This document shows positions 1 to 6,913 of a stretch of 8,413 nucleotides of DNA, one piece after another. The stretch is from positions 1 to 8,413 of the forward strand of contig CALHKJ010000418.1 of NCBI GenBank assembly GCA_938033975.1. The letters run 5' to 3'. Position 1 is the first letter of the stretch, and every line of letters begins with the position of its first letter. This DNA comes from an uncultured Saprospiraceae bacterium (GTDB lineage: Bacteria; Bacteroidota; Bacteroidia; Chitinophagales; Saprospiraceae). Under the pieces are notes generated by a model, which was given only the letters and a program-made list of their open reading frames with translations, searched no databases and had not been told where the DNA came from. Made by a program: the position numbers and the translations under genes.

Positions 1-62
1 ACGCGTTAAACTCGATAGAGGTATAAGGTTGTTTTACCATTTAATATATCAAAGACTAAGAG

Positions 63-93
63 AAAACCCAGTTGCATAACTGGGTTTTATTTT
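63..93 (+). terminator. Perfect hairpin followed by T-rich tract, likely intrinsic terminator
   Basis: An 11-bp perfect inverted repeat, AAAACCCAGTT (63-73) and AACTGGGTTTT (78-88), encloses a 4-nt loop GCAT and is followed on the + strand by ATTTT. The arms start with A and end with T runs, so it could work in both directions. It lies 139 bp beyond the 3' end of the receptor gene on the - strand. It would also suit a + strand gene ending just before or at the left edge of the window, where a frame ends with TAA at 24-26. The rest of 1-231 shows no gene that I can support. Confidence 0.7.
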
Positions 94-231
94 AAGGTTA
101 ACGGTCCTTAGGATATGTTAGTGCCAAAAATTATTTTAATATCCTATTACGGCTACACAAAATCCAAACAACTATGTTAAAATTCAGCTGCACTTAATAC
201 GTGATTAAAATTCGTTGAAATATGGATCCTT

Positions 232-2622
232 TTAAAAGTCAAATACAAAATTCAAAACAGGAATGAACTCACCTCCATCAAAATTTCTAAAGCCTAACTC
301 GTTGGTCTCTGCATTGTAAGAGACACCATTTAGGTTTTTCTTATTGGTCAGGTTTTGTATATCAAGGCTAATACTTCCACTGAATCGTTTCTTATTAAAG
401 CGGTAAGATATTCTTGAATCAATTCTTGAGTATGGAGTAACTTGTCCTTCCCAAAAAGAATTGGCAAGAGGCACGAATCTTTGTTGCTCAGCTGAAAGAA
501 CGGGATCATGTGGTGTATATCGATATCCACCATTGTAAAGAAGTCTTGCTCCAAATTGAAGAGCACCACCCTTTTTAAATTCTATTTCCCTTCCTAGGGT
601 GAAGGTAGAAACCCATTTTGTAGAGAAACGAGTAGGATTCTTTACCCCCTCAGCAGAGATTGAATTCGATTCAAAGAAAGAGCCTGTCAAGAGAAAGTAC
701 ATCTTATTTGAGAAGAACTTTTCAATGGCAAGGTCAACTCCAAAGTTTTCTCCTTTCCCTTCACTAATGGTCGCAAAAGGTGGAAAATCTGCTTGGTTAT
801 TTAGCATCCAGTAACCGTCACCAATATCTTCTGCCCTAACTGGAACATTGGTTAAACGTTGGTAATAAAATTCAGCATTTAGTTTGATAAACTTTTTGCT
901 AACAAAAGTATAGCTCCCAATAAAGTGGTAGGCATTCATAAATGGAAGATCAAAGTTTGGATTGACTGGAGTTCCATTTCGATTTTCAGTAAAAAAGTAA
1001 GCAGCGAGGGGTAACATTTGGCTATGTCTTCCCATGGCCAGTCCAATGGTGTTTTTTTGATTGAGTAAAAACTTGGCTGATAATCTTGGATCAATAGCAC
1101 CAGTCCCATTGATAGAGAGACCCATTGCGTGTAGTCCAAAATTAAGATTGACTTTCGGGTGAGGAACATATTGTGCTAGGCCATACACTTGACCTGTCAT
1201 TCCTAAACCTCCACCATCTAGATTCAAGTTGGCATTCTGTGTTGTGACATCAGAGCTACTGCTTCTTTCTCGGGTCTCTTTAAAAAAATCATATTGTATA
1301 CCATGCACTATAGCTCCAGTCTTCATTTTCCATTGAGGTGAATATTCTTTCCAATAGGTCCATGCTGTAGATATCCTGTTGTCAAAATGTTCTTCCGTAT
1401 GATATCGATATCTATCATTATTTACTGCCAAGGTATCATAGGTACGACCTACAAAACCTGACATGATGCTTGTTGTATTTTTCAAATAACTTTTATCATC
1501 AATAATGCGAGTATAAGTAACTCCCAGAGCTCCGGTGCTGCTATCATTAAATCGATCTTCCCAGTGATTTGAAAATCCTAGCTCTCTTTCCACTGCTGGC
1601 TTAGGAGAATAATGCTCTTCCGAAAATCCACCTATCCCGAAGATGGTCCATTTTACTTTGGGATCTTTGCCATCCATTGCAATATTAAAAGACAGATCTT
1701 GAAAGTTATTACTTACACGCTCCCCTATTAATTCGAAGCCAAAACTATTCAGTAGTCCTAAGGTTGAATATCGATAGTTGACCAAGTATGAAGATTTATT
1801 TTTTTTGATGGGACCTTCAGTAGCAAAATCTAAACCAAGCAAACCAATTTTTACTCTATGTTGTCTTTCTATTTTATTTCCTTGTCTAAAATGCACATCG
1901 AAGGCTCCAGAAAGTGCATTGCCAAATTCGGCAGGCATCCCTCCCGTGTAAAAATCTGAGCGACTCAAAAGTTGTGCACTAAAAATTGTGATTCCTCCAC
2001 CAGAGGTTCCTGGTCTTGCAAAGTGATTGGGATTTGGAATATCAATGCCTTCCAACCTCCATAGTATACCAACACTCGAATTACCTCTTACGATGATATC
2101 ATTTTCAGTATCATTGGCACCAGTTTGTACACCTGGATAAGATAGTGCCATTCGTCCCATATCGTTAACTCCTGCTGGCATTCTTTCTGTTTCTTCAACA
2201 GAAAAAGATCTCGCACTTACAGTTGCAAGATTGTTCATCGGTGCATTGGTATTTCCATCAGCAATGATCTCAACATTACCAATCATAATTCCTTTTTGCA
2301 ATGATATCTCAAGGTTTTCTGTCCGTTGCGAACTAATGATAATTCCTTCCGTCACAAAATCTTGATAGCCTACATAACTAAATCGAAATTGCTGTCTTCC
2401 TACAGGAACCGACTCTAGATAAAATTCTCCTTGAGTGTCTGTAATTGCGCCAGTTGACTCTTGTCCTACGATAGTAACAGTAACTCCAATTAATGGAATA
2501 TTGGATTCTTTGTCGAGGACGGTTCCTTGAATTTTTTGGGTGTTTGCTTGTGCATAAGTTATGCATGGCAGCATACTTATGATGAACACTAAAAGTAAGT
2601 TTCTTGTAAAGTTGAAGTTCAT
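232..2622 (-). CDS. TonB-dependent outer-membrane receptor with carboxypeptidase-regulatory-like N-terminal domain
   Basis: This encodes a 796-residue outer-membrane transporter that would take up an unidentified ligand using TonB/ExbBD energy. Visible parts, in order: a signal peptide (residues 1-24, likely cut after TYA, before QANT); a CarboxypepD_reg-like beta-sandwich (about 30-110, with IQGTVLDKES and the DTQGEFYLESVPVG turn); a plug domain (about 130-245, with DIIVRGNSS, LEGIDIPNPNHF and MPAEFGNALSGAFDV); and a beta-barrel to the C-terminus, which ends in aromatic FVFDF as outer-membrane barrels do. The length is short for a SusC-type receptor and no SusD-like gene adjoins it, so a generic TonB receptor is the better call. 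The ATG at 2622 is chosen because the signal peptide begins there. Upstream lies a structured GC-rich repeat (2659-2725). The same-strand cytochrome gene ends 255 bp upstream, so shared transcription is possible but unproven. The substrate cannot be told from sequence. Confidence 0.93.
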   Translation of the reverse strand: MNFNFTRNLLLVFIISMLPCITYAQANTQKIQGTVLDKESNIPLIGVTVTIVGQESTGAITDTQGEFYLESVPVGRQQFRFSYVGYQDFVTEGIIISSQRTENLEISLQKGIMIGNVEIIADGNTNAPMNNLATVSARSFSVEETERMPAGVNDMGRMALSYPGVQTGANDTENDIIVRGNSSVGILWRLEGIDIPNPNHFARPGTSGGGITIFSAQLLSRSDFYTGGMPAEFGNALSGAFDVHFRQGNKIERQHRVKIGLLGLDFATEGPIKKNKSSYLVNYRYSTLGLLNSFGFELIGERVSNNFQDLSFNIAMDGKDPKVKWTIFGIGGFSEEHYSPKPAVERELGFSNHWEDRFNDSSTGALGVTYTRIIDDKSYLKNTTSIMSGFVGRTYDTLAVNNDRYRYHTEEHFDNRISTAWTYWKEYSPQWKMKTGAIVHGIQYDFFKETRERSSSSDVTTQNANLNLDGGGLGMTGQVYGLAQYVPHPKVNLNFGLHAMGLSINGTGAIDPRLSAKFLLNQKNTIGLAMGRHSQMLPLAAYFFTENRNGTPVNPNFDLPFMNAYHFIGSYTFVSKKFIKLNAEFYYQRLTNVPVRAEDIGDGYWMLNNQADFPPFATISEGKGENFGVDLAIEKFFSNKMYFLLTGSFFESNSISAEGVKNPTRFSTKWVSTFTLGREIEFKKGGALQFGARLLYNGGYRYTPHDPVLSAEQQRFVPLANSFWEGQVTPYSRIDSRISYRFNKKRFSGSISLDIQNLTNKKNLNGVSYNAETNELGFRNFDGGEFIPVLNFVFDF

Positions 2623-2658
2623 CTTATCAAAATAGTATTTTTTTTCAAATAAGCTTTA

Positions 2659-2725
2659 TACTTTTTTGTCTACCGCGCCTGCCCAGAGTGCCTCAGGTAC
2701 GTCGTGGAGGCCGCACAAAAAAGTA
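2659..2725. repeat. GC-rich 45-bp core flanked by 11-bp perfect inverted repeats
   Basis: TACTTTTTTGT (2659-2669) and ACAAAAAAGTA (2715-2725) are perfect inverted repeats. The 45 bases between them contain 32 G or C (71%), far above the surrounding AT-rich DNA. The core can extend the stem: GCGCCT (2675-2680) pairs with AGGCCGC (2708-2714) with one bulged base. GCCTC (2690-2694) and GAGGC (2707-2711) offer an alternative internal pairing. It lies 37-103 bases upstream of the receptor start codon, so it may fall in that gene's promoter or leader. It could be a small interspersed repeat or an RNA structure. It lacks the U-run after the stem expected of a terminator. Confidence 0.6.
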
Positions 2726-2789
2726 ATAAAAAAACCCACCGCTGTATAGCCTTCACTTAAAATGCGGATTCAGGTCTTCGGAATAAGAG

Positions 2790-2881
2790 AGCCAAGAGGT
2801 CGGGAGACCTTTGGCTAGTTTTAAGGCGTTAATGTTTTTAAAACTCGCAGAAGGTCACCTGACCTCTTTGCTAGCTTTTAA
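2790..2881. repeat. Cluster of alternating palindromic repeat units (REP-like)
   Basis: Three related copies of a motif lie here: GACCTTTGGCTAGTTTTAA on + (2806-2824); GACCTTCTGCGAGTTTTAA on - (2838-2856), matching the first at 16 of 19 positions; and a third on + at 2861-2881 that starts GACCTCTTTGCTAGC and ends TTTTAA. The first and third are each preceded by an inverted AGGTC, forming small hairpins. The first of these is a 27-nt hairpin at 2790-2816 with an 11-bp stem and one bulged G. The third copy covers the TAA stop codon (2878-2880) of the cytochrome gene. The alternating orientation resembles REP/BIME-type intergenic repeats. A role in mRNA 3'-end stability for the operon is possible. 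Confidence 0.6.
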
Positions 2882-3948
2882 TCGCAACCTCCCTCTAGAT
2901 TATCTATCCATTCTTTTACAAGGTCCAAGCCTTCTTGGTGAATTAATGTCCTACCCAATTCTGGCATCATCTCGCCTGGGTCTTGCGTGAGCATGCGGTA
3001 ATAAATGATGGAAGCATCTGCATCACCAGGTTGAATATCGAAAGATCTGCCTCCAGCTCCTTTTCCTGCTGCTACTGGTGGTTTGCAAATCCCAAGATGA
3101 TTGGATCTTGTTTCGTTGTATTGTAGAAATAGGCCTGAGGTGTTTCCTGGACCGTTAGGGCGATGACAATGTCCACAATTGATATCAAGGTATGCCAATG
3201 CGCGATCTTGTATTTTTGCGGATTCATCTGTGTAGGCAACCATTGTTTTGGGTATTGTTGCTGTGCTTAGATCAATTACTCCTTTCTCTTTCAAAAACTG
3301 AATTTGAGAAACTTGTTTTCCATCTAAGTTGATCATTTTATCAATGTTGGCATATTTAAAACCTATGGGTTCTATTTTTTCATTGGCATTGTGACAACTC
3401 TTGCATTGATTCTTGTTTGGAATGACATACTCAAAATCTTGGGAAACTTCATCATGATTTAACTTCAACGGAATCACTGCGCCCAATTTGCTCCTTTTGG
3501 CAATCGAGTTCTCATCATTCCATTTATAACTTACGGCTTTCCACATTTCGGCTTCTTTGATTAGCAGTCGTGTTTCGATGAGGCGATCATCACCAAGTTG
3601 CTCTTCGTTGTAGCCAAAGTTCTTGACCAAGATTGTACCCTCTGGCCAATCAAAGTGTCCATCTTCTTTTAGGGAAGCTTTTTTGCCTTCTGGCAAATAG
3701 ATGTAACGGTTCTTATCAGCATAGTCAGAAAATAATTCATTGGTAACTTCATATTTTACCAATTGTGCTGAAGGAATAAATTCTTCAGTTACATTTTCAT
3801 AAATACCAAACTCTGATAAGTCTTCAAAAAATTCTCCTTGAGGAGGAAGTTTGATTTCTGATTGAACGGCTTGATTAGGAGTACTACATGCTTCATAAAG
3901 TATCCAAGAAAATAATATGAGGAGTATATAAAACTTAGATACATTCAT
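2878..3948 (-). CDS. Diheme cytochrome c-like lipoprotein, partner of the beta-helix protein (SO_2930/HNE_0200-type family)
   Basis: This 356-residue exported protein has two CXXCH heme-attachment motifs, CKSCH (182-186) and CGHCH (258-262), so it should bind two c-type hemes outside the cytoplasm. The N-terminus is a hydrophobic signal with a cysteine at residue 21 (LYEAC). The lipobox is atypical because of Tyr and Glu before the Ala, so lipidation is likely but not certain. A conserved-looking block, CKPPVAAGKGAGG (288-300), MMPELGR (327-333) and a final VKEWIDNL, fits the family I recall as TIGR03806. MMPELGR may supply a methionine heme ligand. Cys288 and Cys355 lie outside the heme motifs and might form a disulfide. 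The gene overlaps the upstream beta-helix gene by 14 bp, indicating translational coupling. Heme attachment and pairing are well supported; the reaction is unknown. Confidence 0.9.
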   Translation of the reverse strand: MNVSKFYILLILFSWILYEACSTPNQAVQSEIKLPPQGEFFEDLSEFGIYENVTEEFIPSAQLVKYEVTNELFSDYADKNRYIYLPEGKKASLKEDGHFDWPEGTILVKNFGYNEEQLGDDRLIETRLLIKEAEMWKAVSYKWNDENSIAKRSKLGAVIPLKLNHDEVSQDFEYVIPNKNQCKSCHNANEKIEPIGFKYANIDKMINLDGKQVSQIQFLKEKGVIDLSTATIPKTMVAYTDESAKIQDRALAYLDINCGHCHRPNGPGNTSGLFLQYNETRSNHLGICKPPVAAGKGAGGRSFDIQPGDADASIIYYRMLTQDPGEMMPELGRTLIHQEGLDLVKEWIDNLEGGCD

Positions 3949-5140
3949 AAGCTGACAAATCTTTCACTACCTTATCAAAATCATTTGCTGCATCAATATT
4001 AGCAAAACGGAGATCTTCGGCTTTGTTATTTTTTATGCAAATGTTCATTGGGTTATCGCCAGTGGCTCCATCCTTTGTTATTCCATCATAGAGAATATCT
4101 TGAGGCTTCCCTGGAAATAGCATGTTGACCATTTGCCCAAATCTTTTGGTGACATCAGGAATGGCAGTTTTACGAACCAAGGTGTTATCATGAATATTGA
4201 TATCATAGGTGTAAGGATCATATCGTTCATCTTTCCACTTATTCTCAGTCATATGATAGGAGCAGATGCCAATTCCAAAAGTTTTGTGATTGCTTATTTC
4301 ATTGTTATAGACTTCTACATCTTTTGCAGCAAGCAAAACTATACCTGAACCAGGTGGAACAATCGCCACCATATTTCCTTCGGTGGCAAAGTTCTTTAAG
4401 TTGTTGTCGATTATTTTGTTTCGGTAAAGTTTACATCCTTTCCCATTCACCAATTTTAAGTCAGGCAAATCAAAAACCAATAGACCTCCGGTATTATTTT
4501 CTGCAACATTATCGAATACCTCTGAATTGATACAATTCTCAATTTCGATTCCTGCTACGTTGTGGTGGGCATAGCAATTTTTCACTATCACATTTTCAGA
4601 TTGACCAACATAAATTCCAGCATCGGAAGCATATGCGGCTTCACACTTATCAATATTGACATCAACACATTGTACAGGATATAAACCATATGCTCCATTG
4701 CTTGATTTTGTTCCTTGGGTCCAAGTAGTTTTGACTTCAACAATATCTACTCCTTTGCAGCCTTGCAATTTGATTGCATCTCCACTTGCATCTGCAATCG
4801 TAAATCCTTCTAGTGTAATGGAGTCTGCCGTTATTCTCATTCCTTCCGCTCCAGAACTTTGGCCTAAAAAAGAAAGAATGGTTTTATTCATTCCAGCACC
4901 CTTTATCGTTACATTAGAAATACCATCAAGACTCAGGGAGCGATTGATTTTATACAATCCTTCAGGAATAGTGATGGTCGAGTTAGCACTTGCGTCCAAT
5001 AGTTTTTCTTGGATGATTTCATAACCATTTTCAAAAACGATATCATGAGTTGCCGTATCCTTGTCTGACTTACAAGAAGTGAATGTAAGACAAAGTACAC
5101 CAAGAAGGAGAATTAGGTTATAAACAGCTTTGGATCGCAT
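3935..5140 (-). CDS. Parallel beta-helix repeat lipoprotein (TIGR03805-like), first gene of the cytochrome pair
   Basis: This encodes 401 residues starting with MRSKAVYNL. The frame is open back to 5212, but only a TTG lies there. The ATG at 5140 gives a proper lipoprotein signal with cysteine 23 (LTFTSC), and the longer version would bury it. The mature protein is a right-handed parallel beta-helix. It has an entry strand, TITIPEGLYKINRSL (55-69), then repeated turns such as NVTIKGAGMNKTIL, ITLEGFTI, GIYVGQSENVIVKNCYAHHN (175-194), VAGIEIENC and NNTGGLLVFDLP (215-226). This signature matches the family I recall as TIGR03805, found in two-gene pairs with a diheme protein of the SO_2930 type. 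Such helices often bind or cut polysaccharide, but I see no confirmed catalytic residues. It overlaps the cytochrome gene by 14 bp. Its upstream region holds a 15-bp palindrome. Confidence 0.9.
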   Translation of the reverse strand: MRSKAVYNLILLLGVLCLTFTSCKSDKDTATHDIVFENGYEIIQEKLLDASANSTITIPEGLYKINRSLSLDGISNVTIKGAGMNKTILSFLGQSSGAEGMRITADSITLEGFTIADASGDAIKLQGCKGVDIVEVKTTWTQGTKSSNGAYGLYPVQCVDVNIDKCEAAYASDAGIYVGQSENVIVKNCYAHHNVAGIEIENCINSEVFDNVAENNTGGLLVFDLPDLKLVNGKGCKLYRNKIIDNNLKNFATEGNMVAIVPPGSGIVLLAAKDVEVYNNEISNHKTFGIGICSYHMTENKWKDERYDPYTYDINIHDNTLVRKTAIPDVTKRFGQMVNMLFPGKPQDILYDGITKDGATGDNPMNICIKNNKAEDLRFANIDAANDFDKVVKDLSAYECI

Positions 5141-5193
5141 AATTTCGGTTTTTATAAAAGTAATTGGTTTTTTTATAAAAAAAGTGCTCAAAT

Positions 5194-5208
5194 ATGAATT
5201 TAATTCAT
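5194..5208. promoter_or_regulatory. 15-bp perfect palindrome upstream of the beta-helix/cytochrome operon
   Basis: ATGAATT (5194-5200) and AATTCAT (5202-5208) are inverted about a single T. The site lies 54-68 bases upstream of the chosen start codon at 5140, in AT-rich DNA. Its size and position suit a dimeric transcription-factor site. AT-rich palindromes arise by chance fairly often, so this is tentative. On the - strand, CATATTTG (5188-5195) overlaps its edge and is one base from the Bacteroidota -7 consensus TAnnTTTG, which would put the palindrome across a promoter. Confidence 0.3.
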
Positions 5209-5252
5209 GCAAATGGAATTTGTTGTTTGTCTCATACTTTGGATTATTATTA

Positions 5253-5400
5253 CTCTAGACTGAAGCATGATTATGGGGATTGGGATGGATTAGATTGATT
5301 TTTGATTCTTGTAAGCTCAATAAACCTTTGCTTATCAAGGGTACATAAAAAGAAATCCTAAGAATCATTTTAAACTCTATAATCATGCTTTGACCCAGAG
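5253..5400. mobile_element. MITE-like non-coding element with 22-bp imperfect terminal inverted repeats
   Basis: The ends, 5253-5274 and 5379-5400, are inverted repeats matching at 17 of 22 positions, and all five differences are transitions. The inner 12 bases, AAGCATGATTAT, are identical. Both ends begin CTCT when read inward, and TA flanks each end (5251-5252 and 5401-5402), as expected of elements inserting at TA. Because TA is self-complementary, it may instead be the outermost part of the repeat; pairing reaches 5250/5403. The 104-bp interior has no ORF. It contains a second inverted repeat, TGATTCTT (5303-5310) with AAGAATCA (5360-5367), so the whole element can fold into a branched or long hairpin. 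Similar GGATT-rich interspersed repeats are, to my recollection, common in Bacteroidota. Family unassigned. Confidence 0.55.
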
Positions 5401-5423
5401 TAAATTTAAAAGTCATATCTTTA
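5390..5423 (+). promoter_or_regulatory. Possible Bacteroidota-type promoter for the T9SS beta-helix gene
   Basis: TATCTTTA (5416-5423) differs from the Bacteroidota -7 consensus TAnnTTTG only at the last base. A TTG (5390-5392) lies 23 bases upstream as a candidate -33 element, slightly wider than usual. The -7 element ends 38 bases before the ATG at 5462. The TTG lies inside the right terminal repeat of the MITE-like element, so the insertion might contribute to this promoter. Weak evidence only. Confidence 0.2.
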
Positions 5424-5461
5424 AGCTACTTCCTGAATGATAGTCAATTTCATTTAAATCA

Positions 5462-6913
5462 ATGCCTATGAAATTTCTTTATTCATCTCTCTTAATATTA
5501 ATTTCTTTTCAAGTTCAATCTCAATGTACCTGTGAACCAATTCAGGCTAGTGGAACAGAAATAACAGTGAGTAGTGTTCAGGAATTAGAATCTGCTATTG
5601 ATCAAGCAAATATGAACAATGGGAATATCACTATCATACTTATGCCTGGTACTTATTCCTTAAGTTCGAATTTGAGATTCATAGCTGAGAATATGGAGAA
5701 TCTCACGATTATGGGTTCTACTGAAAATAATGCAGATGTAGTTATAAAAGGATTAGGTTGGAATAATAATGCGGTTACACACATATTCAATGTTGCAGCT
5801 GATAATTTCACAGTGGCGAATATGACCATTGGTGAGGTTTTTTATCATCCTATCCAGGTGCATAGCAATCCAGCTGATGCAGATAACTTCAGAGCACAGA
5901 ATGTCAGATTTGTCGATGCCAAAGAACAACTATTAAAAGTTTCCGGAGGTGGAGAACTATTTGCAGACAATGGTTCTATTATGTGTTGCGAATTTGAATT
6001 TACTGAAGGCATAGCCTATCAATATTATACAGGAGGCATTGATGCACACCGATCAAAAGATTGGGAAGTGAGATTCAACTCCTTTAGAGGAATACGATCA
6101 CCAGAAGCAAGTCTTGCGGAACATGCAATTCATTTTTGGAGAGAAAGTTCAGGAACAGTTGTTGATGCAAACCTAATCATAGATTGTGATCGAGGGATTG
6201 GTTTTGGTTTAGGAGATGACATCGCAAATGGTCATACTGGTGGATTGATCATGAACAATATGGTACATACTTCAAGAGATGTTGGTATTGGTTTGGAACT
6301 TTCAACGGATACAAAAATTTATAACAATACAGTTATCACAGAAAACTATCCTCGCTCTATAGAATATCGGTTTGCCGGAACAACCGATGCACATATAACC
6401 AATAATATAGTGAATGGACAAATCTCAGATCGTTCAAGTGGCTCAACTGGAGTTTTATCCTACAATGTTACAGTTGAAGGTGATGATAGATTTGTAGATG
6501 CTTCAAATTATGATTTCCACATTGAAGAATATGAACCAGACGATCAGCTCCTAGGTGCCGGAATTGAATTACCGGAAGTAGAAATGGATTTCGATTGTGA
6601 ATATAGAACTCTTCTTAATGCATCAGATATTGGTGCAGATCAATTGTTGATAGAAGTATCGACAGAAGATCGGATTGATGAATTAAGTATTAAGATTTAT
6701 CCAAATCCAAATGCAGGAGAATTTGAATTAATAGGAAATATTGAAGGTTCGAAAATAAAATTGATAGATCAGTTGGGACGAGTTATTTTAAAGAAAGAAG
6801 CTTCAACAATCAATATTCAATTTGATATTTCTGATTTAGAAGAAGGAATATATTTTATCCAATTATTCAAGGAAAATTCTATAGTAACCAAAAAGATTAT
6901 TGTTACAAAATGA
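5462..6913 (+). CDS. Secreted right-handed parallel beta-helix protein with T9SS sorting domain
   Basis: The protein has 483 residues from the ATG at 5462. An in-frame ATG at 5468 gives MKFLYSSLLI and is an equally good start. A signal peptide ends near residue 20 (VQS, before QCTCEP). Residues about 30-370 form a beta-helix: an entry segment ITVSSVQELESAIDQAN with IILMPGTYSL, then turns such as NLTIMGST, FTVANMTIGEV, WEVRFNSFRGI, HAIHFWRESSGTVVDANLII, RGIGFGLG and TKIYNNTVI. ASDIGAD (387-392) resembles the DIGA motif that ends many such helices. Residues about 409-483 are a type A T9SS sorting domain, with KIYPNPNAGEF (411-421) and EEGIYFIQLF followed by a basic VTKKIIVTK tail. The product is thus probably released or anchored at the cell surface. 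Polysaccharide binding or cleavage is plausible by fold, but no lyase active site can be assigned. The stop overlaps the next start (ATGA, 6910-6913). Confidence 0.9.
   Translation: MPMKFLYSSLLILISFQVQSQCTCEPIQASGTEITVSSVQELESAIDQANMNNGNITIILMPGTYSLSSNLRFIAENMENLTIMGSTENNADVVIKGLGWNNNAVTHIFNVAADNFTVANMTIGEVFYHPIQVHSNPADADNFRAQNVRFVDAKEQLLKVSGGGELFADNGSIMCCEFEFTEGIAYQYYTGGIDAHRSKDWEVRFNSFRGIRSPEASLAEHAIHFWRESSGTVVDANLIIDCDRGIGFGLGDDIANGHTGGLIMNNMVHTSRDVGIGLELSTDTKIYNNTVITENYPRSIEYRFAGTTDAHITNNIVNGQISDRSSGSTGVLSYNVTVEGDDRFVDASNYDFHIEEYEPDDQLLGAGIELPEVEMDFDCEYRTLLNASDIGADQLLIEVSTEDRIDELSIKIYPNPNAGEFELIGNIEGSKIKLIDQLGRVILKKEASTINIQFDISDLEEGIYFIQLFKENSIVTKKIIVTK

Noticed and set aside
1..26. 3' end of a + strand gene ending LNSIEV-stop
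   Set aside because: Seven codons are too few to support a gene; only the terminator-like hairpin at 63-93 hints at it.
232..2622. SusC-type receptor of a polysaccharide utilisation locus
   Set aside because: It is too short for typical SusC and has no SusD, glycoside hydrolase or sulfatase neighbour in the window.
2659..2725. Integron attC site or intrinsic terminator
   Set aside because: No attC core (GTTRRRY/RYYYAAC) was found, and the T-run is on the 5' arm, not after the hairpin.
2650..2760. Short reading frame across the GC-rich element (RACPECLRYVVEAA)
   Set aside because: It has no start codon, ends after about 35 codons, and lies in an inverted-repeat structure; likely a by-product of the repeat.
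4656..5024. 122-residue open frame on the + strand
   Set aside because: It is antisense to the beta-helix lipoprotein gene, whose frame shows clear family motifs; the + frame has no recognisable domain.
5141..5212. Extended N-terminus of the beta-helix lipoprotein starting at TTG 5212
   Set aside because: It would place 24 residues before the lipoprotein signal and run through the palindrome; the ATG at 5140 gives a normal signal peptide.
5550..6600. Assignment of the T9SS beta-helix protein as a PL6-type or pectate lyase
   Set aside because: The fold is shared, but I cannot identify the catalytic Lys/Arg or calcium-binding residues with confidence.
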